Below are positions 16,473 to 24,566 of a DNA stretch of 64,000 bases, one piece after another; position 1 is the stretch's first letter; each line of letters starts with the position of its first letter. The stretch is from Nocardioides sp. GY 10127 (GTDB lineage Bacteria > Actinomycetota > Actinomycetes > Propionibacteriales > Nocardioidaceae), in assembly GCF_004919085.1 (NCBI RefSeq), contig NZ_STGL01000001.1, positions 339,380 to 403,379 on the forward strand, written 5' to 3'. A program made the translations under genes and the position numbers. Under the pieces are notes generated by a model. It ran no database searches, was not told where the DNA came from, and saw nothing but the letters and a program-made list of their open reading frames with translations.

Positions 16473-18570
16473 CCAGGAGCCGGACCCCGTTTCCGTCTCG
16501 GCCTCCGAGCGGGAGGTCGAGGTCGTCGTCCGGGACGGCACCACGCTCCGCGCCACCCTCTACCTCCCCCAGCAGGACGCCGGCCCGCAGCCGTGCCTGC
16601 TCGAGGCGCTCCCCTACCGCAAGGACGACCTCACGTCGTCCTGGTCGTCGCAGTACCGCAGCCTGCGTGACCGCCACGGCTACGCGGTCTGCCGGCTCGA
16701 CCTGCGGGGCACCGGCTCGTCGGAGGGCACCGCCGTCGACGAGTACCCCGCCACCGAGACCGACGACCTCGTCGACGTGCTCGTCTGGCTCGCCGCCCAG
16801 CCCTGGTGCACCGGGCGGGTCGGGATGTTCGGCACCTCCTACTCCGGCTTCAACGCCCTGCAGACGGCGTGCGCGGTGGCCGGCACCCCGGCGGAACCGG
16901 TCCTGGGGGCCGTCGTGGCCGTCCACGCCAGCGACGACCGGTGGACCGACGACGTCCACTGGCGCGGCGGGTCGCTCCGCCTGCTCGACCTGGTCGACTA
17001 CTGCCACTACATGACCCCGACCGTCCTCCTCCCGCCCGTTCCCGCGCTGTGGGGCCCGGGCTGGCGCGAGGAGTGGGCGCGCCGTTGGGCAACCCACACG
17101 CCCTGGCTGCACACCTGGCTGAAGCACGCCCACCACGACGGCTACTGGCGGCACGGCTCGGTCCGCGCCCGGGCCGGCGCGACGGATGGCTACGAGCGCC
17201 TCCGGGTGCCCACGATGCTGGTCACGGGCTGGGCCGACGGGTACTCCAACACCGGCCTGCGGACGACCGCCGAGCTCGCCCGGCACGGCGTCCCGCACCG
17301 TCTCCTCGCCGGGCCCTGGGCCCACGCGGACCCCGCGACGGCCATGCCCGGCCCCCGGGTGGACCTCGACACGGAGATGGTGGCGTTCCTCGACCGCTGG
17401 CTACGCGGACCAGCCGGTCTCGGCCAGGGCGAGGACGTCGGCCACGCGGACGTCTTCGTGCGGTCCTCGACGCGCCCCGAGCCCGACCTCGACACCCACG
17501 AGGGGCACTGGCTGCGCCTGCCCTCGGTGCCTCCGACCCGTTCCTGGCGGCGCACGCTGCACCCGGCGGACGCCCCGCCCGCCACCCTGCCCGTCGACCC
17601 GTCCACCGGCACCGCCGCCTGGTTGGACTGCGCCGGTCACCTCCCGTTCGGGCTCCCGCTGGACCAGCGCCCGGACGACGCCCGCTCCCTGGTGCACGAC
17701 CTGGACCCGCCCGAGGCACCCGTCGTGGGGCACCCTCGCGTCCGGCTGGTCGTGAGCGCCGACGCCCCACAGGCCCTGGTGTCGGTCAAGCTCGTCGACG
17801 TCTTCCCCGACGGCACCGGCGAGCTCGTCACCCGCGGGACCCGCGACCTGACCCTGGCCCACGACCTGCACGGCGAGCGGCGAGCGCTGGCCCCAGGGGT
17901 GCCGGTCGCGCTGGACCTCGAGCTGGACGCCGTGGCCCACCGGTTCGCCCCGGGGCAGCGCCTGCGGCTGAGCATCGCCGGCAGCGACTGGCCGAACACG
18001 GCCGCGCCCTCGGGGCCGGTCACGCTCACCGTCCACGAGGCCCACCTCGACCTGCCGCTGCTGGAGGGCACGCACCCCGCACCGTCTCTCGCCCCCGGCG
18101 CACTGCACTCCTCCGAGCGAAGCGCTGCCGACGGCCAGACCCACGACGAGGCGGACGAGGTGGACCCCCGCTGGGACGTCGTCGACGACGTCCTGCGGCG
18201 CACGACGACCGCCCGCACCCGGTACGGCGGCGGCGACTCCTCCGGCGCCGCGCCCCACGGCGCGACCTGGTCGGAGGACTACCGCGGCGAGGTCAGCGTG
18301 GACCGGCGCACCCACGCGCAGACCGCGCGGGCCGAGACGACCTACACGCTCTCCTGGCCGGGAGAGGACAGGCCGGGAGAGGACGGGCCGGGAAAGAACG
18401 GGCCAGTCCACGTCCGGGTCACCAGCACCCTCGAGGCGCACGTGGACGCAGCCGGGGTCCGTACCAAAATCAGCGCTCGGGCCGAGGAGGACGGTCGGGA
18501 GGTCGCCGCCAGGACCTGGACGTGGCCACCCGAGGCCGGGCCCATCTACGGCGAGGCAGACGCCGGCTGA
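16465..18570 (+). CDS. CocE/NonD family hydrolase (S15-type alpha/beta-hydrolase)
   Basis: 701-residue serine hydrolase of the X-Pro dipeptidyl-peptidase/cocaine-esterase type. Residues 20-290 form the alpha/beta-hydrolase domain with DLRGTGSSEGTAVDEY and the nucleophile elbow GTSYSGF (Ser about 134). LLAGPWAHADP carries the His. A C-terminal jelly-roll typical of the family follows, with APGQRLRLSIAGSDWPN. Residues about 630-650 contain an imperfect PGEDRPGEDGPGKN repeat from a 15-base tandem repeat. The GTG start overlaps the P1 peptidase gene by eight bases, so both probably act in one pathway on peptides or acylated amines. Confidence 0.9.
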   Translation: MADQEPDPVSVSASEREVEVVVRDGTTLRATLYLPQQDAGPQPCLLEALPYRKDDLTSSWSSQYRSLRDRHGYAVCRLDLRGTGSSEGTAVDEYPATETDDLVDVLVWLAAQPWCTGRVGMFGTSYSGFNALQTACAVAGTPAEPVLGAVVAVHASDDRWTDDVHWRGGSLRLLDLVDYCHYMTPTVLLPPVPALWGPGWREEWARRWATHTPWLHTWLKHAHHDGYWRHGSVRARAGATDGYERLRVPTMLVTGWADGYSNTGLRTTAELARHGVPHRLLAGPWAHADPATAMPGPRVDLDTEMVAFLDRWLRGPAGLGQGEDVGHADVFVRSSTRPEPDLDTHEGHWLRLPSVPPTRSWRRTLHPADAPPATLPVDPSTGTAAWLDCAGHLPFGLPLDQRPDDARSLVHDLDPPEAPVVGHPRVRLVVSADAPQALVSVKLVDVFPDGTGELVTRGTRDLTLAHDLHGERRALAPGVPVALDLELDAVAHRFAPGQRLRLSIAGSDWPNTAAPSGPVTLTVHEAHLDLPLLEGTHPAPSLAPGALHSSERSAADGQTHDEADEVDPRWDVVDDVLRRTTTARTRYGGGDSSGAAPHGATWSEDYRGEVSVDRRTHAQTARAETTYTLSWPGEDRPGEDGPGKNGPVHVRVTSTLEAHVDAAGVRTKISARAEEDGREVAARTWTWPPEAGPIYGEADAG
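18358..18405 (+). repeat. Imperfect 15-base in-frame tandem repeat, three units
   Basis: Repeats of GGCCGGGAGAGGAC inside the hydrolase gene encode PGEDR/PGEDG/PGKNG. In-frame copy changes would alter only a Gly/Pro/Glu linker in the C-terminal part. Confidence 0.6.
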
Positions 18571-18615
18571 CCCCCGCCGACCCCCGCTGACCCCCGCCCG
18601 ACCCGGGCGCAGCCC

Positions 18616-19623
18616 TCAGCCCGGCGGCGTCACGAGGTGGCAGGCGGCCCGGTGGGCGCCGTCCTCGGCGATCGGCAGCACGGGCAGGGCGGTCCCCCGG
18701 CAGGCTGCGGCCACGCCCGCCGCCTCGGCCCGGCCGTCCGCCAGCGCCGGGCAGCGCGGGTGGAACCGGCAGCCGGCGGGGACGTGCGTCGGGTCGGGCA
18801 CCTCGCCTCGCAGCACCTGCGGCGCGAGCCCCTCCACCTCAGGGACGACCGAGAGCAGCGCCTGCGTGTAGGGGTGCTGCGGGTCGGTGAGCACCTGCTC
18901 GGTGGGGCCCTCCTCGACCACCCGGCCGAGGTACATGACGGCGGTGCGGTCGGCGACGTTCCAGGCCAGCCCCAGGTCGTGGGTGACGACGAGGACGCCG
19001 AGACCGAGCGTCTCGCGCAGCGACAGCAGCAGGGCGAGCACCTCGCCGCGGATGGAGGCGTCGAGCGCGGAGACCGGCTCGTCCGCCACCAGCAGCTGCG
19101 GCGACAGCGCGAGGGCGCCGGCGATGAGCACGCGCTGGCGCTGCCCGCCGGAGAGCTCGTGCGGGTAGCGCAGGAAGAGCGGCTCGGGCGGGCGGAGACC
19201 GGCCGCTGACAGCGCGTCGGCGACCTGCTGCTCCTCCCCGCGTCCATCCGCGCCCTGCGAGAGCCCGTGCAGCCGCAACCCCTCCGCGACGGAGTCGTAC
19301 ACGGTGTGCCGCGGGTTGAGGGCGCCTGCCGGGTCCTGGAGCACCATCTGCACGCGGCGGCGGAAAGGCGCGAGCGCCTTCGCCCTGGTGGGCAGGGGCG
19401 TCCCGTCCAGGAGGACCTGGCCCTCCGTGGGTCGCTGGACGCCCACGAGGGTGCGCGCCAGCGTGGTCTTGCCGCTGCCGGACTCCCCCACCAGCGCCAC
19501 GATCTCGCCCGCGCGCACCCGGAGGTCGGCCCCGTCCAGGGCGCGGGCCTCCCCGGCGCGGGTCCGGAAGCGCACCGAGACCCCGCGGGCCTCCAGCACG
19601 GGTCCGTCGGGGTGGCTCGTCAT
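18616..19623 (-). CDS. Peptide ABC transporter ATP-binding protein (OppF/DppF-like)
   Basis: 335-residue cytoplasmic ATPase, last gene of a five-gene peptide importer. Walker A GESGSGKTTLA at about 44-54, Q-loop QMVLQDPAGALNPRH, signature LSGGQRQRV, Walker B LLVADEPVSALD and the switch His in VVTHDLGL are all present. The C-terminal oligopeptide-transporter extension has the four-Cys pattern PAGCRFHPRCP...AACRG that binds an Fe-S cluster or stabilises the fold in OppD/F proteins. ATGA overlap with the OppD-like gene indicates translational coupling. The order on the minus strand is binding protein, two permeases, two ATPases. Confidence 0.94.
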   Translation of the reverse strand: MTSHPDGPVLEARGVSVRFRTRAGEARALDGADLRVRAGEIVALVGESGSGKTTLARTLVGVQRPTEGQVLLDGTPLPTRAKALAPFRRRVQMVLQDPAGALNPRHTVYDSVAEGLRLHGLSQGADGRGEEQQVADALSAAGLRPPEPLFLRYPHELSGGQRQRVLIAGALALSPQLLVADEPVSALDASIRGEVLALLLSLRETLGLGVLVVTHDLGLAWNVADRTAVMYLGRVVEEGPTEQVLTDPQHPYTQALLSVVPEVEGLAPQVLRGEVPDPTHVPAGCRFHPRCPALADGRAEAAGVAAACRGTALPVLPIAEDGAHRAACHLVTPPG

Positions 19624-20675
19624 GACTCCTCCAGTCGGACGCAGGCGGCGAGGCGTTCGCGCGGTCCAGCCGGGCCAGCGGGTCCAGCGGGGCCTGCGGC
19701 ACTCGTGGGGCCGGAAGGAACCGCGAGGGGCAGCAGTGCCGGTTCCGCCTCGGCGCACGTGGGCGCGGCCCGGTGGCACCGGGGCGCGAAGGGGCACCCG
19801 GGCGGCAGGCTCCGCAGGTCGGGCGGGTCCCCGGGCAGGCCCGACGGGGCGAAGCGGGCCGCCGGGTCGCCGACCCGGGGGAAGGCCCCCGAGAGCGCGG
19901 CCGCGTAGGGGTGGCGGGCGTCGCCGAGAACGGCGGACGCCGGCCCCTGCTCGACGACCCGCCCGGCGTACATGACGGCCACCCGATCGCTCATCTGCCC
20001 CAGAACCGACAGGTCGTGGCTGATCAGCACCATGGCCACCCCGCTCCCGCGCACCAGCTCGGACAGCAGCGCGAGCACCTGGGCCTGGACCATCACGTCC
20101 AGCGCGGTCGTCGGCTCGTCCGCGACCACGAGGTCCGGGCGGCAGGCGAGCGCCATCGCGATCATCACCCGCTGCCGCTGCCCGCCGGAGAGCTGGTGCG
20201 GGTACGCCCGTGCGCGGGCGGCGGGCAGGCCGACCTGCTCGAGCAGCTCCGCGACCCGTCGCCGCCGCTCGGCCGGGGACGTGCCGGGCTCGTGCAGCGC
20301 GATGGGCTCCTCGATCTGGTGCCCCACGCGCTGCACGGGGTCGAGGGAGTGCAGCGCCCCCTGGAACACGATGGACGCCCCGGCCCACCGGACCGCGCGC
20401 AGCGCGCCCCAGCGCAGGGTCAGCACGTCCTCCCCGCTCACCAGGACGCGACCCGACACCCGCGCCGACGCCGGCTGGAGCCGCAGCACGGTGCTCGCGA
20501 GGCTGGACTTGCCGCACCCCGACTCCCCGGCCAGGCCGAGCACCTCGCCCGAGCGGACCTCCAGCGAGACCCCGCGCAGCGCGGGGACGTCCCCGTCGGC
20601 GGTGACGTAGGTGAGGTGCAGGTCCTCGACGGCCAGCACGGGGGCGCCGGGCTCCACCCGGGCCTCCGCGCTCAT
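19620..20675 (-). CDS. Peptide ABC transporter ATP-binding protein (OppD/DppD-like)
   Basis: 351-residue partner ATPase. It has Walker A GESGCGKSSLA at about 49-59, Q-loop SIVFQGALHSLDPVQRV, signature LSGGQRQRV, Walker B LVVADEPTTALD and LISHDLSV. The C-terminal peptide-transporter extension (PPGCPFAPRCHRAAPTC) is present. It ends in a low-complexity GPAGPAGPAGP collagen-like stretch, then RERLAACVRLEES; this tail is coded by a GGTCCAGC-type repeat and is probably disordered. Stop overlaps the OppF start, and its own start overlaps the permease stop by four bases. Confidence 0.94.
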   Translation of the reverse strand: MSAEARVEPGAPVLAVEDLHLTYVTADGDVPALRGVSLEVRSGEVLGLAGESGCGKSSLASTVLRLQPASARVSGRVLVSGEDVLTLRWGALRAVRWAGASIVFQGALHSLDPVQRVGHQIEEPIALHEPGTSPAERRRRVAELLEQVGLPAARARAYPHQLSGGQRQRVMIAMALACRPDLVVADEPTTALDVMVQAQVLALLSELVRGSGVAMVLISHDLSVLGQMSDRVAVMYAGRVVEQGPASAVLGDARHPYAAALSGAFPRVGDPAARFAPSGLPGDPPDLRSLPPGCPFAPRCHRAAPTCAEAEPALLPLAVPSGPTSAAGPAGPAGPAGPRERLAACVRLEES

Positions 20676-21577
20676 CGGCGGCCTCGCAGCCGCGGGTCCA
20701 GGACGCTCTCGAGCGCCTGGCCGACCAGCGTGAAGGCGAGGACCACGCCCACGACGCACAGCCCGGGTGGCAGCAGGTACCACCACGAGCCCGTGGTGAT
20801 GGCGCCGACCGAGAAGGCGTCCTCGAGCATCGAGCCCCACGAGACGCGGGTGGGGTCCCCCAGGCCCAGGAACGACAGGGTCGTCTCGTTGAGGATCGCG
20901 ATGGCCACGGTGAGGGTGGTGTTGGCGAACACCATCGGCACGACGTTCGGCAGGACGTGGCGACGCAGCAGGTGCAGGTGACCGGCACCGAGCACCCGCG
21001 ACCGCTCCAGGTAGGCGCGCTCCTTGACTGACAGGGTCTGGGCCCGGATCAGCAGCGCCGTGCCCGGCCACGACGTGACGCCGATGACCGCGGAGATGAC
21101 GAGCAGCGAGGGGTCGAACAGGCTGGCCAGGACGATGGCCAGCACCAGCTGGGGCAGCACGAGCACCCACTCGGTCACCCGGAACAGCACCTGCCCGAGC
21201 ACGCCGCCGAAGTACCCGGAGACGAGGCCGACGAGCGTGCCGATCCCCATCGAGATGACCGTGGCCAGCAGGCCGACCATGAGCGAGACCTGCGAGCCCC
21301 AGATGAGCAGGGTCAGCACCGAGCGTCCGTTGTCGTCGGTCCCGAGCCAGTACTGCGCCGAGGGAGCCTCCAGGACCCCGCCCGTCGCCTTCGTGACGGA
21401 GAGCCCGTCGGAGTCCGCCAGGACGGGGGCGAGCAGCGCCACCAGGACGAACACCACCAGCACCCCCAGCCCCACGAGGCCGCTGCGGTGGGTGCGGAAC
21501 TCCGACCACCCGCGCCGCCACGACTCCGCGCGCCGGCGTCGGGCGAGCGCGCCCGGGGTCAGCGTCGGGGCGCTCAT
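20672..21577 (-). CDS. Peptide ABC transporter permease (OppC/DppC-like)
   Basis: 301-residue inner-membrane subunit. After a cytoplasmic Arg-rich start (SWRRGWSEFRTHRSG) comes the first membrane span LVGLGVLVVFVLVALLAP, then an external loop and five more spans. The EAA loop that contacts the ATPases is seen as ERSRVLGAGHLHLLRRHVLPNV, with RVLGAG in the place of the usual RALGAS. YWLGTDDNGRSVLTLLIWG at about 74-92 is the typical OppC N-terminal motif. It overlaps both neighbours by four bases. Confidence 0.94.
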   Translation of the reverse strand: MSAPTLTPGALARRRRAESWRRGWSEFRTHRSGLVGLGVLVVFVLVALLAPVLADSDGLSVTKATGGVLEAPSAQYWLGTDDNGRSVLTLLIWGSQVSLMVGLLATVISMGIGTLVGLVSGYFGGVLGQVLFRVTEWVLVLPQLVLAIVLASLFDPSLLVISAVIGVTSWPGTALLIRAQTLSVKERAYLERSRVLGAGHLHLLRRHVLPNVVPMVFANTTLTVAIAILNETTLSFLGLGDPTRVSWGSMLEDAFSVGAITTGSWWYLLPPGLCVVGVVLAFTLVGQALESVLDPRLRGRR

Positions 21578-22611
21578 GCGCGCACCCGCGGGTCCAGCAG
21601 TCCGTAGACCAGGTTCGCGACCAGGTTGAGGCCGATGACCGCGGTCGCGGAGACGAGGAACGTCCCCTGGAGCACCCAGTAGTCGGGCACCGAGAGCGCC
21701 TCGGTGGCCAGCAGCCCCAACCCGGGGATGGAGAAGACCGTCTCCACGGTGATCGCTCCCGTCACGATGAAGCCGATGTTGAGGGCCACGACCGTCGTCG
21801 TCGGCAGCAGGGCGTTGCGCACGGCGTGCCGGTTACGCACCTGCGCCTCCCGCAGGCCGGTCGCACGGGCGGTGGTGAGGTAGTCGGCCCCGATCTCGTC
21901 GAGCAGCGAGGAACGCATCACCATCGCGTAGTCGGCCAGGTAGGCGAGGGTCAGGGTCGCCACGGGCAGGACCAGGTGCCAGGCGGTGTCGAGGACGCCG
22001 GCGAACGACCAGACGTCGACGTCCACCGAGTGCAGCCCGCCCGTCGGGAAGAGGCCGGGCACGGGGCCGACCCCCACGGCGAGGACGACGATGAGGAGCA
22101 GCCCCAGCCACCACTCGGGCATCGAGTAGAGCGTGAGGGAGGAGCCGGTGGCGAAGCGGTCGAACCGGCTGCCGTGCCGCCACGCGCTGTGGACGCCCAG
22201 CCAGATCCCGATGACCGCGGCGAGCACCGTCGAGGTGCCGACCAGGAGCAGCGTGGGGCCGATGCGGTCCGCGATGAGCTCGGTCACCGGCACCCGGTAC
22301 TTGAGCGAGATCCCCAGGTCCCCGTGCAGCGTCGTGCGCAGGTAGGTGACGAACTGCTGGAGCATCGGCTGGTCGAGCCCGTAGGCGGCGTTGAACGCGT
22401 CCAGCTGCTCCTGGGTGGTGAACCGGCCGCGGCCCAGGGTGCGTGCCGGGTCCCCCGGGAGCACCCGGAACAGGAAGAAGTTCAGCACCAGCAGGAACGC
22501 CAGGCTTCCCAGCGAGCCCGCCACCCGGGTGGCGGCGAACCGCAGGTACCCGCTCCCGCGCCGGACCGGTGCCCCGGCCGACGCGAGAGCGGGCTCGGAG
22601 ACGACGCTCAC
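21574..22611 (-). CDS. Peptide ABC transporter permease (OppB/DppB-like)
   Basis: 345-residue inner-membrane subunit. First span GSLAFLLVLNFFLFRVLPGDP at about 33-53, with the RVLPGDPA motif diagnostic of OppB; the following external loop reads LDAFNAAYGLDQPMLQQF. Five further spans follow, the EAA loop TARATGLREAQVRNRHAVRNA lies near 260-280, and the protein ends YGLLDPRVRA. The GTG start at 22611 overlaps the binding-protein stop (GTGA). A long upstream in-frame reading lies inside the binding-protein gene and is rejected. Confidence 0.93.
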   Translation of the reverse strand: MSVVSEPALASAGAPVRRGSGYLRFAATRVAGSLGSLAFLLVLNFFLFRVLPGDPARTLGRGRFTTQEQLDAFNAAYGLDQPMLQQFVTYLRTTLHGDLGISLKYRVPVTELIADRIGPTLLLVGTSTVLAAVIGIWLGVHSAWRHGSRFDRFATGSSLTLYSMPEWWLGLLLIVVLAVGVGPVPGLFPTGGLHSVDVDVWSFAGVLDTAWHLVLPVATLTLAYLADYAMVMRSSLLDEIGADYLTTARATGLREAQVRNRHAVRNALLPTTTVVALNIGFIVTGAITVETVFSIPGLGLLATEALSVPDYWVLQGTFLVSATAVIGLNLVANLVYGLLDPRVRA

Positions 22612-24566
22612 TCGCGGTCCTCCGCGCCGGCGCGACGCCGGAGCAGGAGGACGGCGCCACCGGCGACGAGCAGCACCAGCACCACGCCCCCGCCGACCCA
22701 GGCCCCCGTGCCGAGCCCGGCGGCCCCGGACGCGCCCGAGGCCCCGGACGCCGCGGAGCCCGTGGGCTGGAGCGCGGCGGGGTCGTCCGCGCAGTCCGAC
22801 GCCTCGGAGACCGGGCGCATGTTCAGGTAGTTGGCCACGCCGTAGCCGAAGAGCCAGACCCCCGTCTCCGCCGGCTGCGGCTCGAAGCAGGCGAACCGGT
22901 CGGTGCGCACGGCCTCGCCCACGGTGTTGTAGGCGGTCACCAGGTACGGGGCGTCCTCGAAGAGGATCTGCTGCATCTTCTGGACGATCGCGGCCCGCTC
23001 GTCGCGGTCCGTGGTGACGCGCTGCTGCTCGTAGAGCTTGTCGTACTCGGCGTCGCAGTACCAGGAGTCCGACCAGTTCCCCCGCTGGTCGCACGTCATG
23101 TAGCTGAGCATCGAGTCCGGGTCGGGCTCGACGTACCAGCCCCACTGGAAGGCGTCGAACTCACCGGAGAGGATCACGTCGGTGAGCTTGGAGGACTCCA
23201 CGGCCTTCACCGTCGACTCGATCCCCAGGTCGGCGAGCCACTCCTTGAAGTAGGTCATCGTGTCGACGGACGTCTGGGAGTCGCTGCGCGCGTAGAGCCG
23301 CAGCGTGCCGATCGGGGACCCATCGGGCAAGGTACGCAGCCCGTCGTCGCCCATCGTGTAGCCCGCCTCGTCCAGGAGCGTCCCGGCCTCGTCGGGGTCG
23401 TAGGCGAGGTCGTCGGCGTCCGGCTCCCAGTGGAACGTCGTGTACGCCGGCGGGATGATCGTGGACCCGACCTGCCCGGCCCCCTGGTAGACCTTGTCGA
23501 CCAGCTGCTGCCGGTCGATCCCGAGGCCGATGGCGTACCGGAAAGCGGGATCGAGGACCGCCGGGTTCGGGTCGCCGAGGGAGTCCCCCGTGTCGAGGTC
23601 GACGGAGCCCGCGTTGAAGGAGATCTCGTCGAAGCCGGGGCTGTCGGCGTTGTGGGCGGTGATGCCGTCCTCGTCGGAGAGCGCGTCGACCTGGAGCGCG
23701 GAGATCCCGGAGACGTAGTCGACCTCGCCCTTGATCAGCGCCTGCACGGCCGGGTCCTCGGACTTGTAGACCCGGTAGACGAGCTCGTCGACGTGCGGCG
23801 CGCCCTGCCAGTAGTCGGGGTTCGCCTCGAAGGTGTAGGTCGAACCGCCGGCGGTGCCGTCCACCAGCTCGAACGGACCGGACCCGACGACCGCCTGGCC
23901 GTCGGTGGGCTCGTTCGCGTAGCTGCGGATCTTCGAGGAGCTGACGTCGCTCCAGACGTGCTCGGGGAGGATCGGGATCGGCAGCAGCGGCATCACCGCG
24001 CTCGGCTTGGTGAACGTGAGGACCACCGTGTCGTCGTCGGGCGCGCTCACGTCGCTCACCCCGCGCAGGTAGGAGCCCCACGTCGCCTTCTCCACCGTGC
24101 CGTTCAGGATGCGGTCGAACGTGTAGACGACGTCCGCGCTGGTCAGCGGCTCACCGTCGTTCCAGGTCACCCCGTCGTCGAGGTGGAAGGTCCAGGTGAG
24201 GCCGTCCTCGGAGGAGTCCCAGGAGCTGGCGAGGCCCGGCGAGGGCGACATGTCGTCCTGGGTGTAGGTGACGAGCGAGTCGTACATCAGCGACCACATC
24301 TCGAACGACTCGGCCTCGATCCCCAGGAAGGGGTTGAAGGAGTCGACCTCGTTGAGGATGCCCGCCGTGAACCGGACGGTGTCGCCACTCGAGTCGGACG
24401 AGACCGTGCCCGCCTGGGCAGCGCCCGCCGCCCCGGGGAGGGCGGCGAGGACGAGCGCCGCGAACGCGGCGAGGACGGCACCGATCGCCGTCAGCCGTCG
24501 CGCGGACGGGCTAGGTTGCCCGTCGTGACCACCCCGCAGCCGCCGACCGCGCCCCGCGAGCCGCAC
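22608..24566 (-). CDS. Peptide ABC transporter substrate-binding protein with C-terminal membrane anchor
   Basis: About 650 residues, SBP family 5. Secretion signal LTAIGAVLAAFAALVLAALP sits near 25-45; the mature protein has FTAGILNEVDSFNPFLGI, LTWTFHLDDGVTWNDGEPLT and PDGSPIGTLRLYAR. Unusually the C-terminus holds a Gly/Ala stretch, a span VGGGVVLVLLVAGGAVLLL and an Arg-rich tail, so it is probably anchored in the membrane as well as exported. The start is uncertain: no ATG or GTG lies just before the signal peptide. GTG at 24566 is the nearest, which would overlap the divergent S9 gene by about 40 bases. Confidence 0.9.
   Translation of the reverse strand: MRLAGRGRRLRGGHDGQPSPSARRLTAIGAVLAAFAALVLAALPGAAGAAQAGTVSSDSSGDTVRFTAGILNEVDSFNPFLGIEAESFEMWSLMYDSLVTYTQDDMSPSPGLASSWDSSEDGLTWTFHLDDGVTWNDGEPLTSADVVYTFDRILNGTVEKATWGSYLRGVSDVSAPDDDTVVLTFTKPSAVMPLLPIPILPEHVWSDVSSSKIRSYANEPTDGQAVVGSGPFELVDGTAGGSTYTFEANPDYWQGAPHVDELVYRVYKSEDPAVQALIKGEVDYVSGISALQVDALSDEDGITAHNADSPGFDEISFNAGSVDLDTGDSLGDPNPAVLDPAFRYAIGLGIDRQQLVDKVYQGAGQVGSTIIPPAYTTFHWEPDADDLAYDPDEAGTLLDEAGYTMGDDGLRTLPDGSPIGTLRLYARSDSQTSVDTMTYFKEWLADLGIESTVKAVESSKLTDVILSGEFDAFQWGWYVEPDPDSMLSYMTCDQRGNWSDSWYCDAEYDKLYEQQRVTTDRDERAAIVQKMQQILFEDAPYLVTAYNTVGEAVRTDRFACFEPQPAETGVWLFGYGVANYLNMRPVSEASDCADDPAALQPTGSAASGASGASGAAGLGTGAWVGGGVVLVLLVAGGAVLLLRRRAGAEDRE
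24512..24517 (+). promoter_or_regulatory. -10 of the S9 peptidase gene, leaderless
   Basis: TAGGTT followed by seven bases and the GTG at 24525. This fixes the peptidase start and places its promoter inside the 5' end of the divergent binding-protein gene. Confidence 0.6.

Noticed and set aside
18571..18615. GACCCCCGC repeats after the CocE/NonD gene as a terminator
   Set aside because: The repeats are direct, not inverted, and form no stem.
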